The notes beneath the pieces were generated by a model. That model was not told the DNA's origin. It ran no database searches and saw nothing but the letters and a program-made list of their open reading frames with translations. The position numbers and the translations under genes are program-made. This document shows positions 30,505-41,230 of a DNA stretch of 64,000 nucleotides, piece after piece. Within the stretch, counting starts at the first letter, position 1; every line of letters begins with the position of its first letter. Source of the DNA: Phytophthora colocasiae (lineage: Eukaryota > Oomycota > Peronosporomycetes > Peronosporales > Peronosporaceae); assembly GCA_018806915.1 (NCBI GenBank), contig JAGKQI010000096.1, forward strand, positions 1,550,001 to 1,614,000. Reading direction: 5' to 3'.

Positions 30505-31236
30505 CTATCGCTTCCGAGATACACGTAGTTTGGCCGCCGTTTTGGAATAAATAGTGCTCATAAGGCTTGACAAATGCGACGGTCTCTCCATTAGGAACTG
30601 CTCGTAGTCGTCCTCCGAGTAGAACAGATCGGCCGGGTCATAAGCCTCATCAGGTAGAACGCGGACTTGAGGCTCTTCCTGAAAAGACACGCTCTTCTTG
30701 CGTGTTTCTGGCGCTGTGGTCTCTGCAGGTAGAACCGCGTGTCTGCTATGTCTGTGTGGACTGGGGTTCTCCTTGTGTTCTACCTTTCCACTACCGATGC
30801 TTTGGTAGTACAGCGCCGTGACCCAGCGCACGATCTCCTTGCGTTGATGGATGCGTAGAGCAATGACACGCCCCGAGTCTTGCGCCCGGACGTACAAACA
30901 TTCATGGTCGAAGCCGAAGACGCTCTCGTTGGGGGCTGCAGGTTGCATCTGCAGCTTCAGCGTGTCCAGAGGCGGCGTCTTGCGCTTGTAGTCAGTGCGG
31001 CGCCAGTAGAGCAGCAGTGTATCCCCACGTAGAACGCCGTAGAGCCAGCGGGAGAACACTTTAGTCTTGGCACTTGCACGGCCTTCAGGGGTGGCCACAG
31101 AGCAGGGCGACGAGGCGGAGAGGGAGCGTTTACGCTGCTTCTCCCCGTCCTCCTCTACACGGACGAAGCCTGCCATAAGAGAAGAAGCAGAGGAGGAAGA
31201 AGAAGAAGAGGGAGATGCCTTCTGCTTGAGCACCAT
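30505..31236 (-). CDS. PH-domain protein
   Basis: 243 residues, single exon, starting MVLKQKASPS. Residues 8-55 are serine-rich and basic, likely disordered. Residues 58-145 form a pleckstrin-homology-like domain: a basic strand TKVFSRWLYGVLRGDTLLLYW at its start and a final helix with the near-invariant tryptophan (HQRKEIVRWVTALYY). PH domains bind phosphoinositides or proteins and place their host at membranes. The C-terminal third is Pro/Ser-rich with an acidic patch (DPADLFYSEDDYEQF). No catalytic domain is present, so it is probably an adaptor. Its first frame opens towards a 1.3-kb region without recognised genes. Confidence 0.7.
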   Translation of the reverse strand: MVLKQKASPSSSSSSSASSLMAGFVRVEEDGEKQRKRSLSASSPCSVATPEGRASAKTKVFSRWLYGVLRGDTLLLYWRRTDYKRKTPPLDTLKLQMQPAAPNESVFGFDHECLYVRAQDSGRVIALRIHQRKEIVRWVTALYYQSIGSGKVEHKENPSPHRHSRHAVLPAETTAPETRKKSVSFQEEPQVRVLPDEAYDPADLFYSEDDYEQFLMERPSHLSSLMSTIYSKTAAKLRVSRKR

Positions 31237-32567
31237 TCTCGTTAGGGTTTGACACTCCCTTTTTAGGGTTTTTAAACACTGATCACTTGCGCTCTCCTCG
31301 GCGGGTTAGGAAGTGATGGTTGTACGGGGCGAAAATGGCTGGATGGCTTGTTTACCCTCACGTCTATGGACTGCCACTGTCTCAGAGTTTGTATGGAAAA
31401 CTTCATGAGCGTTTGTTTGTGAACAACACCCCTGGCAGATGGAGAGCGAATGGAGTGAGTGGGCTTCAGACGGAGGAGTCCACGAGGTTCCATGCGGCTG
31501 CGGTGGAGGAGCTCTCTCAATCCATGCGAATCGACGCCAGATATCGGCAGCTTTCGTTCGCGCTCGCCGCCGTCTTTAGCCGTTCGTGTGCACATCGGCT
31601 GCTGGTGGAGCAGCCTGCGTCGCGCGGTTGCAAGAGCCCACGCCAGACATCGTCGCAGAGGCCACGAACATGCTTTGTTCGGTGCTAGGATCCACCAGTG
31701 GTGCACCACGGCAAGGGCTGTCTAGCGCATCGTTGTTCCGCCAGCATGGTCAAAGGTCACGCTTGAAATGGAAATGCACCCACACTGATGGCCTGAGACC
31801 GTCCGTCCGTCGTCGGTGGGTGAACTATTGCCGCAAAGCCGCCAGCGATCACTGACCAAAGGTGCTTCAAGCAAGCAGTTGATGGGACGATGAGAGCTTT
31901 CTCCTGATATTATCGTACTTAAGTACATGATGGCGGCGGTACGTTTCGGGTGATGACATCGGTCCGCGCTGGCCGTGTGATAATCCTGTCAAAATGGATT
32001 TTTCTAGAGACCAAATCCCACACGTGCTTCTGCTTCTGACTGTCAAACGCCTGCATGTGGATATTCTCGTCGGGGTGGGGCGTTTCCAGGCAAGGAGATT
32101 CGTCGAGGTTGCGGGACTATCGCGCGGAAGACACTCTCTACCAAGATACGTTTACTGGCAGAGGATACGAGGTGAGTCAAGCTGGTGACGGCCTCTAATA
32201 AAGCCATGGGTGGCAAGCGCCTTCCATCTCGAGTACATGTACTCGTAGATGTCTTTAACGTGTAGATTTCTTGCATTTACTTCATAACGATAGAGATTAA
32301 CGATTCGAGCAATGCGAAGATGCAGTCTATTCAGTCGAATCTTGAGCATTGGTTCGTCGTGAAGAAGTTCTTAACCAGCGCAAATCTCTTGAAGCAATTT
32401 GCTCCAAGATGTCGAACAGCAAAGTGACTTTTGTGTCACAAAGATTGTATCTACTGATAAAGTTGCTTATTCGCACCATAACATTTTATCGCAACTTTGC
32501 TGCAACTTTGTACCACCTGGCACGAAGCTCCCTCCATCGCGTCACTCGACCTTGACACCTTACGACG
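31237..32567. other. Long non-genic or unrecognised stretch between PH gene and EMC4
   Basis: Many overlapping frames on both strands (31272-31928), the usual result of high GC. None shows a domain or consistent splicing. A minus-strand segment (32349-32152) has a charged, Tyr/Arg-rich frame that may be a transposase relic but is not assignable. Promoters for both flanking genes must lie here. Confidence 0.4.
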
Positions 32568-33310
32568 ATGGAACAGCGCAAGTGGCACATGCAGCTCAAC
32601 GAAGGCCGCGAGAGCGATCTTCCGCACCGACTGGAGCCGGTGGGTTACGTCAAGGGCGTCTCCTCCTCCAAAGTACGTCCTCTGCCTTCTTCTCAAACCT
32701 GCAATACCTCTTTCTAAACATTCCTCCCCTCAGGATTCAAACGGAGCAGTGGCAAAAAGTGCCGCTAACACTTCGGAGCTCAAGAAAAAGGTTTGGCAAA
32801 AGAATAAGAGAACTTTCTTTTTGTCAATCTTGCAAACAAGAGTGATTGTATTGTATTGTATTGTATTGTATTGTGACAGCGCGCAATGGAGATTGGTATG
32901 GCTCCGTTTAAGAGTCTACTGCAAACGGGCTTTATGATGTGGATGAGTGGCAACTCCATTAACATCTTCAGCATCATGATCACCGGCATGATCGTCATGA
33001 ACACTGCCAAGTCCCTTTTCAACATGAATAACGGTATTGCCATCATATTGCTATACATGTTGACAATCTATTGTCAATATCTAACACGTTCTTGTTCTTA
33101 CCAGCTTTTGCATCGGTGAACGACGGCGTGATCGACCTGACGCAGCCCAAGCTTGTGTACATGGCAGGCAGTTTGGTGGGGGCGGCTATGGGCGTGTACA
33201 AGTGTTCCAACATGGGGCTGTTGCCTACAACCAGCGCCGATTGGACGTGGCTATTGCCGATCAAGCAAGCAGTGGAAACGTCTTCCTTCGCGCACAGTCT
33301 TGGACAATAA
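32568..33310 (+). CDS. EMC4: ER membrane protein complex subunit 4
   Basis: Four exons: 32568-32672, 32734-32790, 32880-33033 and 33105-33310, giving 173 residues, the usual EMC4 length. Introns: GTACGT...CTCAG, GTTTGG...GACAG and GTATTG...CCAG; the second donor is weak. Exon 3 holds the conserved block [20 protein letters not shown] followed by a hydrophobic segment ([14 protein letters not shown]). Exon 4 has [19 protein letters not shown] and the family's [11 protein letters not shown] signature. EMC4 is a subunit of the EMC insertase, which inserts tail-anchored and multipass proteins into the ER membrane. The N-terminal 54 residues are hydrophilic and cytosolic. Confidence 0.88.
32845..32874 (+). 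repeat. (ATTGT)6 microsatellite in EMC4 intron 2
   Basis: Six exact ATTGT units directly before the GACAG acceptor, so the repeat occupies the place of the pyrimidine tract. Length change could affect splicing of exon 3. Confidence 0.85.
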
Positions 33311-33607
33311 CCTTAGCTATGGAGTGATGCAGATCTAGCGGACAGGAGTCGAAGGTACACGCGATCGATGTAAGTTAGCATTTACTCATTGGCTATTCAA
33401 TTAGTACACGTAACTGCAGTAGAAGGAAAGGAAGAAGCCCGTCGAAGGTACACAAAACTCGACGGACTGGTGTTCCTCCATCAAAAACACTACACCCAAA
33501 GCTCACTGCGGCTAATAATCCTCCACTTGGACGCAGTCAGCTGTTGACTAGCTCCAGATACCACTGCTTTCTCGTGTTCCGCTGCAAAATTGGTCCCTTG
33601 ATGGGGT
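33311..33607. other. Convergent 3' region between EMC4 and the 7TM-INPP4 gene
   Basis: Both flanking genes end here (tail-to-tail, about 300 bp). No open frame or repeat stands out. Confidence 0.5.
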
Positions 33608-36600
33608 CTACGACACATTGCGGCCACTTGTCTGTGGTGGACAACGGTATTCCTCCGGGAGCAATGACCGCTGCAGCGCGTTGAAGGCGAAGACTCGTCG
33701 ACCAGTGTTCTTTAGCGCATTCTCAATACGCACACCTTCTGATCGCATGACCGACACGATGCCTGCTTTCTTCTGTTCACGGAGACCATGATGTTGTACC
33801 AAGATGCGGCCCTGTTCCAGCGTCACCGACATTCCTGTTCGATCCTTGGCCGATTTGCAAACTGTCACTCGACCGCCTGAAATGCTGCGACACAAATCGG
33901 AACTGAGCTGCAGAATCTCCGGGCGCTTCTTTCGTGCCTGTCTTCCAGCCGTGCCGATCAGTTTATCCAGTTCACCGATAATGCGATACACTTCCTCACG
34001 CGAAGGTCCAGACGGAGTAATAACAGCACTCGGTGCGGACGGCGGTCGGGAACGTGTAGAATCCGTCGAGTCATCTCGTTGTCGCTCTTGCTTCTGCATC
34101 GCCTTGACTTGACGCAGTGAAGTGTAGTTGCAATAGCGATCGCAATAACTTCGAAGTGTCTTCAAACTGTTTGCATTGATCACATCTTGCAGTCTTGTGA
34201 CTGAAGAACCTGTGTTGTTGGCCAACGTTTGCTTCTCGTTGATACCTTGCGTGAACAGCACAGGACATACCTTGATCGGACCACCGTGACGAAGCGCCCT
34301 CGTGAGTTTCACCTTCCCAGAGCGCAATTTCACTCGAATCACCAGGTTCGTGAACGGGAACAGCTTGTCAACGGATGGTGGTGCTAATGACTGTGCGTTC
34401 TCCCAGGCACTACCTGGTCCACCCAACAAGCGGTGATTGCGAGCCTTGATGAACGTACTCAACAACCTCTGGCCAACTCCGCTCAACGACGAGGACTGGG
34501 ACATCAGTGTCTCTCTCGACAATGGCGTTCCATCCGTACTCTCAGAATCCCCGGCGTTAGCTGAACTTGTTTCTGAAAGAGCATCGTCAATGTTTGTGAA
34601 CACATCCACATCGATCACACCGCCGATGCCAGTCGAATTGGTTGAATTCGTCGAGTTTGAGGATGCTGCAGACTCGAGAGACTCCAAGTGCATCGACTGG
34701 CGCTGCTTCACCTGCATCTCCAGACGCTTTTCATCTCCGTCACTACTAGCAGCTCCACGACTCGCCTCGGAAGGATCAGATGAAGGACTGTGCTTCGATT
34801 CCTCTTCAAGATGATAAGACACGGATCGAGGCGACTTGTTCCCGCTCGATTCTTCGTCCATCTCACCAATCTCTTCCTGCTCGTCCACTAACACGAAGCG
34901 AACATTGCGGAGCTCGTTAACAGCGCCAGCCATATCCTCCAGCATGCCAGCCTCGTTACCGTGGGTAGATACTAAGCTTTCGACGTCGAACAAGAAGCCC
35001 AACTTACTGAGCTGTTCCAGCATCGCCTGACCCTGCTCCGGAAGTGCATGCTGCAAGGCCAAATCAACCTTACGCGTGAATGCCGTCACTAGAGCTGCCA
35101 CCGCTTGAGGGAAACAAACGTCCATTCGTTTACCCAACACCCACTCAACGTCATCAGCCTTCTGCTCGTCCTCCGTCCAGAGCGGTACTTGATGGTGCGC
35201 AGCGGTGGATCCTTGGGGCTCACGTACACGCGGCTTGAGCTTCGCGTGCTGCTCCTCCAGACCAAAGATACCGCCGTTCTTGAACTTGTACACGTGTGCA
35301 GCCATGGCCCCCACAGTCACAATATCGTACACAGCCGCACTCGCACTGATATCCGATGTGCCGCTGCTTCCCATACTCGTTTGAGCCACCGCGTCCGCAT
35401 TGCCAACCCACATCTCCTGTAGATGCAAGTTGATCGGGAGGAATCGCAACTGCGCGTTCTTCTTCTCCGTACTGGCCTTGAAGTACATTTTCCGAGTATC
35501 TCGAAGCACATACACGCGTCGCAGTTGACGGAGCAGCTCCACGTACTCCTTGCGTTCGTGGCATCGGTGCAACATCCACTCTCGACAGCGATTCAGGTCA
35601 CCGTCGTCCTGGATTTGCTGGATTAAATTCTCATAAATGCCGCGGTCCGAGCCCTTTTGTCGTTGGCGGTCGTAAGCTTCCAGGCGGGCGAGGTCGTTTT
35701 CGGCAATCAGAAGCTCCTTAGTGCGATATCGGATGATGATCTCCAGTATCTGACGGGGGATCCAGTTGCTAAAGCGGCTTTCCGTTAGGTCTTCCACCAC
35801 TAACAAACCTTGTTCACGGATGTGGTATTGCTTGCTGATGGCCGGTGCCGCTGCGTGGAGACCTCCTTCAACACCATTAAAGCCGTACTTGGCACCGGCA
35901 GCCTTGGGAATCACAGTATTAACCAGAAGCTTCGGGGGTGGTGCGTTGGGGCCGAAGTGCTTGTACGAGTTCTCGGTTGCAGTCAGTACGGTTTGTGCCG
36001 TGCGCGCCCCTGCCGTTGCAAGAGTTCCCGTTGACACTGTGAACTCCGCTACGACACTGAGACTGTGGGGAGCCATGGATGAACCCGAGTTGGACTCTGA
36101 CCGGCTTCCTCCAGACCCGGGGCCATCTGCTGCTGATCCTGGAGACTCCATCTCGAACAGCTCGTCGATAACCTGTGAGCTCTGAAAGCCTCCGAACGCC
36201 TCCATTTCCACGATAGACGAGTCGAGTGTGTGTTGGCTGTCGTCATCATCATAGTCACGACTGCTTTGGGTGCGTTCCATCGCTGCTAACACCTCGGCTG
36301 CAGTCATTTCGGAGTGATCTTCATGGTTCACCGATGCAGGAGCAGAGTTGAGGGAATACACAACCATGCGGATCTTCTCGGCTGATGTGCCGACAGGGAT
36401 ACGTGGTACGGACAAGAACGTGTACAGGTAGCGTTGCTGATGTGGTAGAACGACAGGAGCCACGTCCTTCACGCCCGCCATGACTGTATCGGTGTTACTG
36501 ATCTGTCGCCACGCAGTAGTTGTGCTCTCTCGTCCGTCCTCCACTTCCAGGCGTTGTATCGCAATGAAGCAGCCGTGAGCGAAGTCCTCGTTCATCTCCA

Positions 36601-39124
36601 GAGCCATCGAAAGACCAACGTAATCGTCTGTAGGTGAAATTGTCGAGTTCATCAGCGAACGTCTGCTTGATACTGCATCAGCCGAAGCTTCACCTTCCGC
36701 CATGATCTCCTCGATCTTTTCAAGAGAACCTTCCGTCCATCGGTCCGACGTACTGAACGTAAAGCTTGGAGTGCGAATCTCCCCGTATCCCGATTCCGAC
36801 AGAGGACTGCAATCACTGGACATTTCGCGGTTAGCATCACGTAGAGATTGAGCCGTGGCATTCCACTGCAAGAAGATTAGACAGCACGGAGGGATGGAGC
36901 ATGGAAGCCACACCGTGAAGATGTAGAACCAGGGGTACGCGATACCTCGAGTAGTACGTGAAATGATCTGCACCACCCAGGAGAGCAGGTACACCAGCGT
37001 GACGATACCAATGAGCGCGTAGTACAGACGCAACGCCTTGATTAGAACAACCTGGTGGGGGCCAGAGGCATTGCCAAGCAGCAGCTTGCCACGCCGCATA
37101 ACCATCACTCCCAAAGCCATAACAACGAACGTCAATACTAGGAAGATACCGTACGTGACGGACGTCGAAACCAGGAAGAAATTGTCGTCATCTTCCGCGT
37201 AACAAGCCCACAGGTAGCCCTGGATCTCCGAGAAGACAGTAGCGGATGTGTCGGCATTTTCGTTGCACTGCTGATACGCGAGGGTTGTGACGTCGTTCTC
37301 CGAGTCGTATACACGCGCGATCAGCGTTTGGTAATTAAGTAAATAGCCGATCTGGAAGGCGTAGAACAACATGTTGAGCACGACAAAAGCTACAGTCGCA
37401 GTCCGCTTTGGAAGCTTCCGGAGACGTAAGCTCAGTACTGTTCCCCAGTGGAAACACACGGCTGTGAGCATCGTGAACGTGAAGCACAAGTACGCGTGCA
37501 TGATGTAGAAGTACGTGCTGCCTCGCGTAAAGAACCAGATGAAGTTGTTGACAATAGCAGTAGCCAACGCCAATACGGTGCAGATAGCAGTGATGTCGGT
37601 CCAAATGGAGCCCAGAGAGAACGACAGACCGTTTTTCCGAATTGCCACACTGCAAAAGGCCAGAGACCCCACGAGAACGACCATTGTCACGTAGTTGTAC
37701 GGACTCGCAGTAGCGCCTGAAGTGAGATACACTGATATGGCCGAAAATGTACCGGCAATGATCAAGAGATCCTCCGGATCGCGAATCTCGATTGCGGTAG
37801 CGTCCAAACCTGAATACGCTACTGACGGGTTTTTCACAGTGTCCACACCAAGACTTACCCAGCCAATGGAGATTGACTCTTCCACGGTAAGAGTCCACGA
37901 GTTATCTGAATACGAATATGAAGCTGCCGTGAAGTTGTTTGTGCTGTCTCCTTCTGTAGTTGTTGCAGCCAAATTGTAGAAATCTGCTTCACTTGTTGTC
38001 ACGAGAGGGTAGAGCTCCCAGGACCACACGGCATCGCCAGTGAAACCCCACTTGGAACCGAACGTCAACTTGATAGAACTACCCTCAGGGATATTGGCAT
38101 CTGTGTAGAAGGTAAGACTGGCGTTGCCAGAGTTGCCAGGGTAAATATTCTCCGGCAGGAACGAGCCACTCGATAGTGTCGCACTGGTCAGATCCGTCAC
38201 GCGAACGTACGTGTCGAAAACAGTGTTTTCCGAGTCGTTAAAGCTGAAATACACAGGTGTAAGATTCGACGAGGTCGTGTACGTCACATTGGACGTCATA
38301 TTGACAGTGTCATCCATACCGGTCGGCGTCGCGACACCATCGAAAAGAAACACGAACGTATCGTTCGACTGGTACGCTTCTGTGATGTCCACCGTCAAGT
38401 AAGTCCTGTTTCCTCCTAAGAAAGTCGACACTTCACACGTCGTGCTTACCCGCTGAGTATCTGCCGTAGAGTTCGCCACACGCTCCAAGAAACACGAACA
38501 GTTCTCTGTAAAGTTATATCCCGGTGGGCTAGCCAACATGATCTGGTTCACAGTGTACGTCTCTCCACCCATTCCGTCGGGATAAAACACATCCAAGAAG
38601 TCCGTGGGCGAAATCGTCACTCCAAACGTTCCGTTCGTCTGTCCTGGGTAATTTTTCTCGATCCCTCGCCAAACGTTCGAGTCCAATACAAGTCCATTGC
38701 AGCATTCATCTGTACACGTCCAGTCGTTTCCCTCCGTATAATACCAGAGGTCCTGTCCATTGCAAAAAGGCTGATTGTTCGTGTCGTTCTGACACGTAGG
38801 GAACGCCACACACGGGTACCAGGCCTGATGGTTCTGGGCTTTACGTCCACTATATTCGCAGCAAGGCAAGCCACTGCATTCTCCATGGACCGTTCCAAAG
38901 AGATTTCGAGGCTGCTGTTCGTCACAACAAACCAGTGACAGATCCGGGTCCCCACTGGCTAAAATGGACGCCGACGACGTGGACGTCACGCAACAAGCCG
39001 AGCAATCGTCCGCCTCGGTTGTATCCGCTGTTATTGTGCCTGAAGTGGACGCGGAAGAGCTCTGCGCCTGTATCCTGTGGACCAGCAGCAATGCCAGCAG
39101 CAGCTGCGGTCTCCGTCCCCGCAT
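33608..39124 (-). CDS. Seven-transmembrane receptor fused to an INPP4-type phosphoinositide phosphatase
   Basis: One uninterrupted frame of 1838 residues. Residues 1-20 are a signal peptide. Residues 35-465 are an extracellular region with a cysteine-rich start and many N-glycosylation sequons. Residues about 474-751 hold seven hydrophobic helices, the last being YPWFYIFTVWLPCSIPPCC. The cytoplasmic part carries regions typical of inositol polyphosphate 4-phosphatase: FLPINLHLQEMWV, YDIVTVGAMAAHVYKFKNGG and, near residue 1758, the CX5R active site CKSAKDRTGMSVTLE, which should remove the 4-phosphate of PI(3,4)P2. Disordered Ser/Glu-rich linkers lie near residues 950-1050 and 1440-1530. The layout matches oomycete GPCR-bigram proteins. 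Activation of the phosphatase by a ligand is inference. Confidence 0.85.
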   Translation of the reverse strand: MRGRRPQLLLALLLVHRIQAQSSSASTSGTITADTTEADDCSACCVTSTSSASILASGDPDLSLVCCDEQQPRNLFGTVHGECSGLPCCEYSGRKAQNHQAWYPCVAFPTCQNDTNNQPFCNGQDLWYYTEGNDWTCTDECCNGLVLDSNVWRGIEKNYPGQTNGTFGVTISPTDFLDVFYPDGMGGETYTVNQIMLASPPGYNFTENCSCFLERVANSTADTQRVSTTCEVSTFLGGNRTYLTVDITEAYQSNDTFVFLFDGVATPTGMDDTVNMTSNVTYTTSSNLTPVYFSFNDSENTVFDTYVRVTDLTSATLSSGSFLPENIYPGNSGNASLTFYTDANIPEGSSIKLTFGSKWGFTGDAVWSWELYPLVTTSEADFYNLAATTTEGDSTNNFTAASYSYSDNSWTLTVEESISIGWVSLGVDTVKNPSVAYSGLDATAIEIRDPEDLLIIAGTFSAISVYLTSGATASPYNYVTMVVLVGSLAFCSVAIRKNGLSFSLGSIWTDITAICTVLALATAIVNNFIWFFTRGSTYFYIMHAYLCFTFTMLTAVCFHWGTVLSLRLRKLPKRTATVAFVVLNMLFYAFQIGYLLNYQTLIARVYDSENDVTTLAYQQCNENADTSATVFSEIQGYLWACYAEDDDNFFLVSTSVTYGIFLVLTFVVMALGVMVMRRGKLLLGNASGPHQVVLIKALRLYYALIGIVTLVYLLSWVVQIISRTTRGIAYPWFYIFTVWLPCSIPPCCLIFLQWNATAQSLRDANREMSSDCSPLSESGYGEIRTPSFTFSTSDRWTEGSLEKIEEIMAEGEASADAVSSRRSLMNSTISPTDDYVGLSMALEMNEDFAHGCFIAIQRLEVEDGRESTTTAWRQISNTDTVMAGVKDVAPVVLPHQQRYLYTFLSVPRIPVGTSAEKIRMVVYSLNSAPASVNHEDHSEMTAAEVLAAMERTQSSRDYDDDDSQHTLDSSIVEMEAFGGFQSSQVIDELFEMESPGSAADGPGSGGSRSESNSGSSMAPHSLSVVAEFTVSTGTLATAGARTAQTVLTATENSYKHFGPNAPPPKLLVNTVIPKAAGAKYGFNGVEGGLHAAAPAISKQYHIREQGLLVVEDLTESRFSNWIPRQILEIIIRYRTKELLIAENDLARLEAYDRQRQKGSDRGIYENLIQQIQDDGDLNRCREWMLHRCHERKEYVELLRQLRRVYVLRDTRKMYFKASTEKKNAQLRFLPINLHLQEMWVGNADAVAQTSMGSSGTSDISASAAVYDIVTVGAMAAHVYKFKNGGIFGLEEQHAKLKPRVREPQGSTAAHHQVPLWTEDEQKADDVEWVLGKRMDVCFPQAVAALVTAFTRKVDLALQHALPEQGQAMLEQLSKLGFLFDVESLVSTHGNEAGMLEDMAGAVNELRNVRFVLVDEQEEIGEMDEESSGNKSPRSVSYHLEEESKHSPSSDPSEASRGAASSDGDEKRLEMQVKQRQSMHLESLESAASSNSTNSTNSTGIGGVIDVDVFTNIDDALSETSSANAGDSESTDGTPLSRETLMSQSSSLSGVGQRLLSTFIKARNHRLLGGPGSAWENAQSLAPPSVDKLFPFTNLVIRVKLRSGKVKLTRALRHGGPIKVCPVLFTQGINEKQTLANNTGSSVTRLQDVINANSLKTLRSYCDRYCNYTSLRQVKAMQKQERQRDDSTDSTRSRPPSAPSAVITPSGPSREEVYRIIGELDKLIGTAGRQARKKRPEILQLSSDLCRSISGGRVTVCKSAKDRTGMSVTLEQGRILVQHHGLREQKKAGIVSVMRSEGVRIENALKNTGRRVFAFNALQRSLLPEEYRCPPQTSGRNVS

Positions 39125-39796
39125 CGCCTCAGTCCTCGCTGCTGTGTCTGGTAGTTAATAAAGAGGAAGGGGGAGGGCGTTATATACACACAACGTGGAT
39201 GAATTGATCCGGCGCTGGCCGGCGCTTTCGGCTAATGGCGGCGATGACCTTCCAGCAGCTCCTCTGCGTGTCGAAATTCGGGAAGAACGGCTGTTCACTG
39301 GCGTTCAGTATGGTATCGAACTCTAAATTTAGACCTTGCAAACGGGTCCCATCGTGACGCCGCTGCCATAGACGAGGCGGCATTCCACCCGAGACAGACA
39401 ACCATCGAAATCGGACGTTAGCCTTTTCGATAGGTTATTGGATTTGATGGATGCTTAATTTTTAGTGGTACGTTTAATAAGCCGTCATATTTTGATCCTC
39501 TTTCAGTTTGTGTATAGAATATTAAAGGTATTGGGAGCGCGGATCCTTTCAGATAGTCAGACAGCAGGCGGGATTATGACCAATCAGCACGAAAGAGTCG
39601 GTTAGTTGTGGTGTCCCTTCGTAAATGGTATCTCAGCTTTGGACTGTTTGATACGGGCGGCGTGGCCATTCCGTGACGCGAAACCATGCCAATGGAAAGT
39701 TGCCAAGCACCACTGGTGCTTGGTGCTGCGTGAATCACTGTAATGTTTGCATTCTGACAACGGATTCAAGTGGGATTTCCTGTGCGATGTTGGAGT
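39125..39796. other. Intergenic: upstream region of the 7TM-INPP4 gene and left flank of the gypsy insertion
   Basis: No recognised gene. The final codons before 39796 (HSDNGFKWDFLCDVG) continue in the same frame after the gypsy element at 45431 (VFAFVKFDLVDRK, to a stop at 45532) once one GGAGT copy is removed, so the insertion split an open frame of unknown nature. Stops lie just upstream (39741), so it may already have been a relic. Confidence 0.4.
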
Positions 39797-40103
39797 TGTC
39801 ATGGTTTCAACCACAACATGGCTATCATCGTGCAGCAAGCTGTTTTATTTCAGCCATCACCTCATGGCTCGAACAGCAAGACTCCTCAAGTTTCAGCTGC
39901 ACCTGGATAGTACATTAACTTGCATTCAACCAGTGTTAGACAGCTTCACGAGTAGATAGCTATTGTTGATATCATCGTCAATTTCATTCTCAATTTTACT
40001 TTCTACAACTCAAGTCTCGACTACAACTCAAGCTTCGGCTACAACTCAAGTCTCGACTACAACTCAAGTCTGTACAATTGCGTCTCCACGATACCACGTG
40101 ACA
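39797..40103 (+). repeat. 5' LTR of the second gypsy element
   Basis: 307 bp. Near its 3' end (about 40007-40076) it holds about four copies of an 18-bp unit (TACAACTCAAGTCTCGAC and variants). Confidence 0.92.
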
Positions 40104-40122
40104 GTTAATTAACTATTGAAGC

Positions 40123-41225
40123 GTGAGCAGTTTCAAGAAACTCGACTGTACCAGAGAAGGAATCATGCCTCGTGGTCGCAGTCCGAACCCACGACCTCGA
40201 CAGACACGTCGAATGAGAGATGAAGATGCGACGGACGGAGTTCCCTCGACAACTTCAAGCTCGACTCAAGATTCTTCGCAATCTACGAATGTTCCAAACG
40301 GAGCACAACAGCAGCAGCCAGCTTCTGCTCCTGGAACTGATACTTCCATGCTACGGCAGATGTTTGAATTCTTGGCTACCTCTCAGCAGCAACAGCAGCA
40401 GCAGTTTGCGCAACTTATGCAACAGCAGACGTTCTTCCAGCAGCAAATGCTTCAGCAGCAAGCATCCACTCAACGGCAGCAGAAGAAAATAGGGAACCCT
40501 CCTATTTTCAATGGCGACTCGAGTGAGGACTTAGACTTGTGGATATTCAGTACGGAACAATACTATGTCGACAGTCAAGATGACATGACGAGCAATACGT
40601 CAGATTTTGTCAATTTGATATTTGGCAATTTGGGTCCAACGGCTCAAACTTGGTACCGAGAATTTAAAACGTCTCTCGGCGACCGACCAGCTACCTGGGT
40701 TGTTTTCAAGGAGCAAATTCGACAGCGCTTCCGAGGCTCCGATTTCCAGCATAAATTACTGTCCAAACTGTACAACTTACGCTGGACAGGATCGCAACAG
40801 GTCTACACTACCAAGTTCCAGCACCTCCTATCACAACTGGAGGAAGATCTCCCGGAAGGGGTCAAACGTTGGTTTTTTCAGCAGAATTTGAGAGCCGAAA
40901 CGAGCGCTTTTGTTTCCCAAAATATCCCAGATACTCTGCAAAGGCAATTGAACTAGCGCAGCGTTTTGAAGATTCGCGTCCTGGTGATAACAAAGCCACC
41001 AAAGGTGAAAAGACTAAGGGCCAGAACACTGGAGGACTTCAAGCTGCTTCACAGGAGCAACCAAAATTCAGTCGTGGAAAGGGTACCAGTACTGGAAGTG
41101 GTAGCAAGCATTCTGACACACCGTCTAAACAGACGTGCAGATTTTGCCATCACATAGGCCACACTGAGGATGTCTGCCGGAAGAAGAAAGCGGCAGAACG
41201 GGTGGCGACCACAAAAAACGCCTAG
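40123..41225 (+). pseudogene. Gag of the second gypsy element, one frameshift
   Basis: Likely start is MPRGRSPNPRP at 40165. A Gln-rich coiled segment (residues 65-125) is followed by a Ty3/gypsy capsid core (PIFNGDSSEDLDLWIFSTEQY...WVVFKEQIRQRF). The first frame stops at 40956; the capsid tail and a CX2CX4HX4C knuckle (CRFCHHIGHTEDVC) continue in the next frame to 41225. The shift lies near 40938. The capsid packages element RNA. Confidence 0.78.
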
Positions 41226-41230
41226 GCTCG

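Noticed and set aside
31320..31855. Plus-strand ORFs upstream of the PH gene
   Set aside because: Several mutually overlapping frames with no recognisable domain; composition artefact or relic.
33804..39207. Plus-strand ORFs opposite the 7TM-INPP4 gene
   Set aside because: They are antisense shadows of one long, domain-bearing minus-strand frame.
39673..39959. ORFs across the left LTR boundary at 39.8 kb as a host gene
   Set aside because: Most of the frame is LTR sequence repeated at 45.1 kb; only a short flanking piece is host DNA, with stops just upstream.
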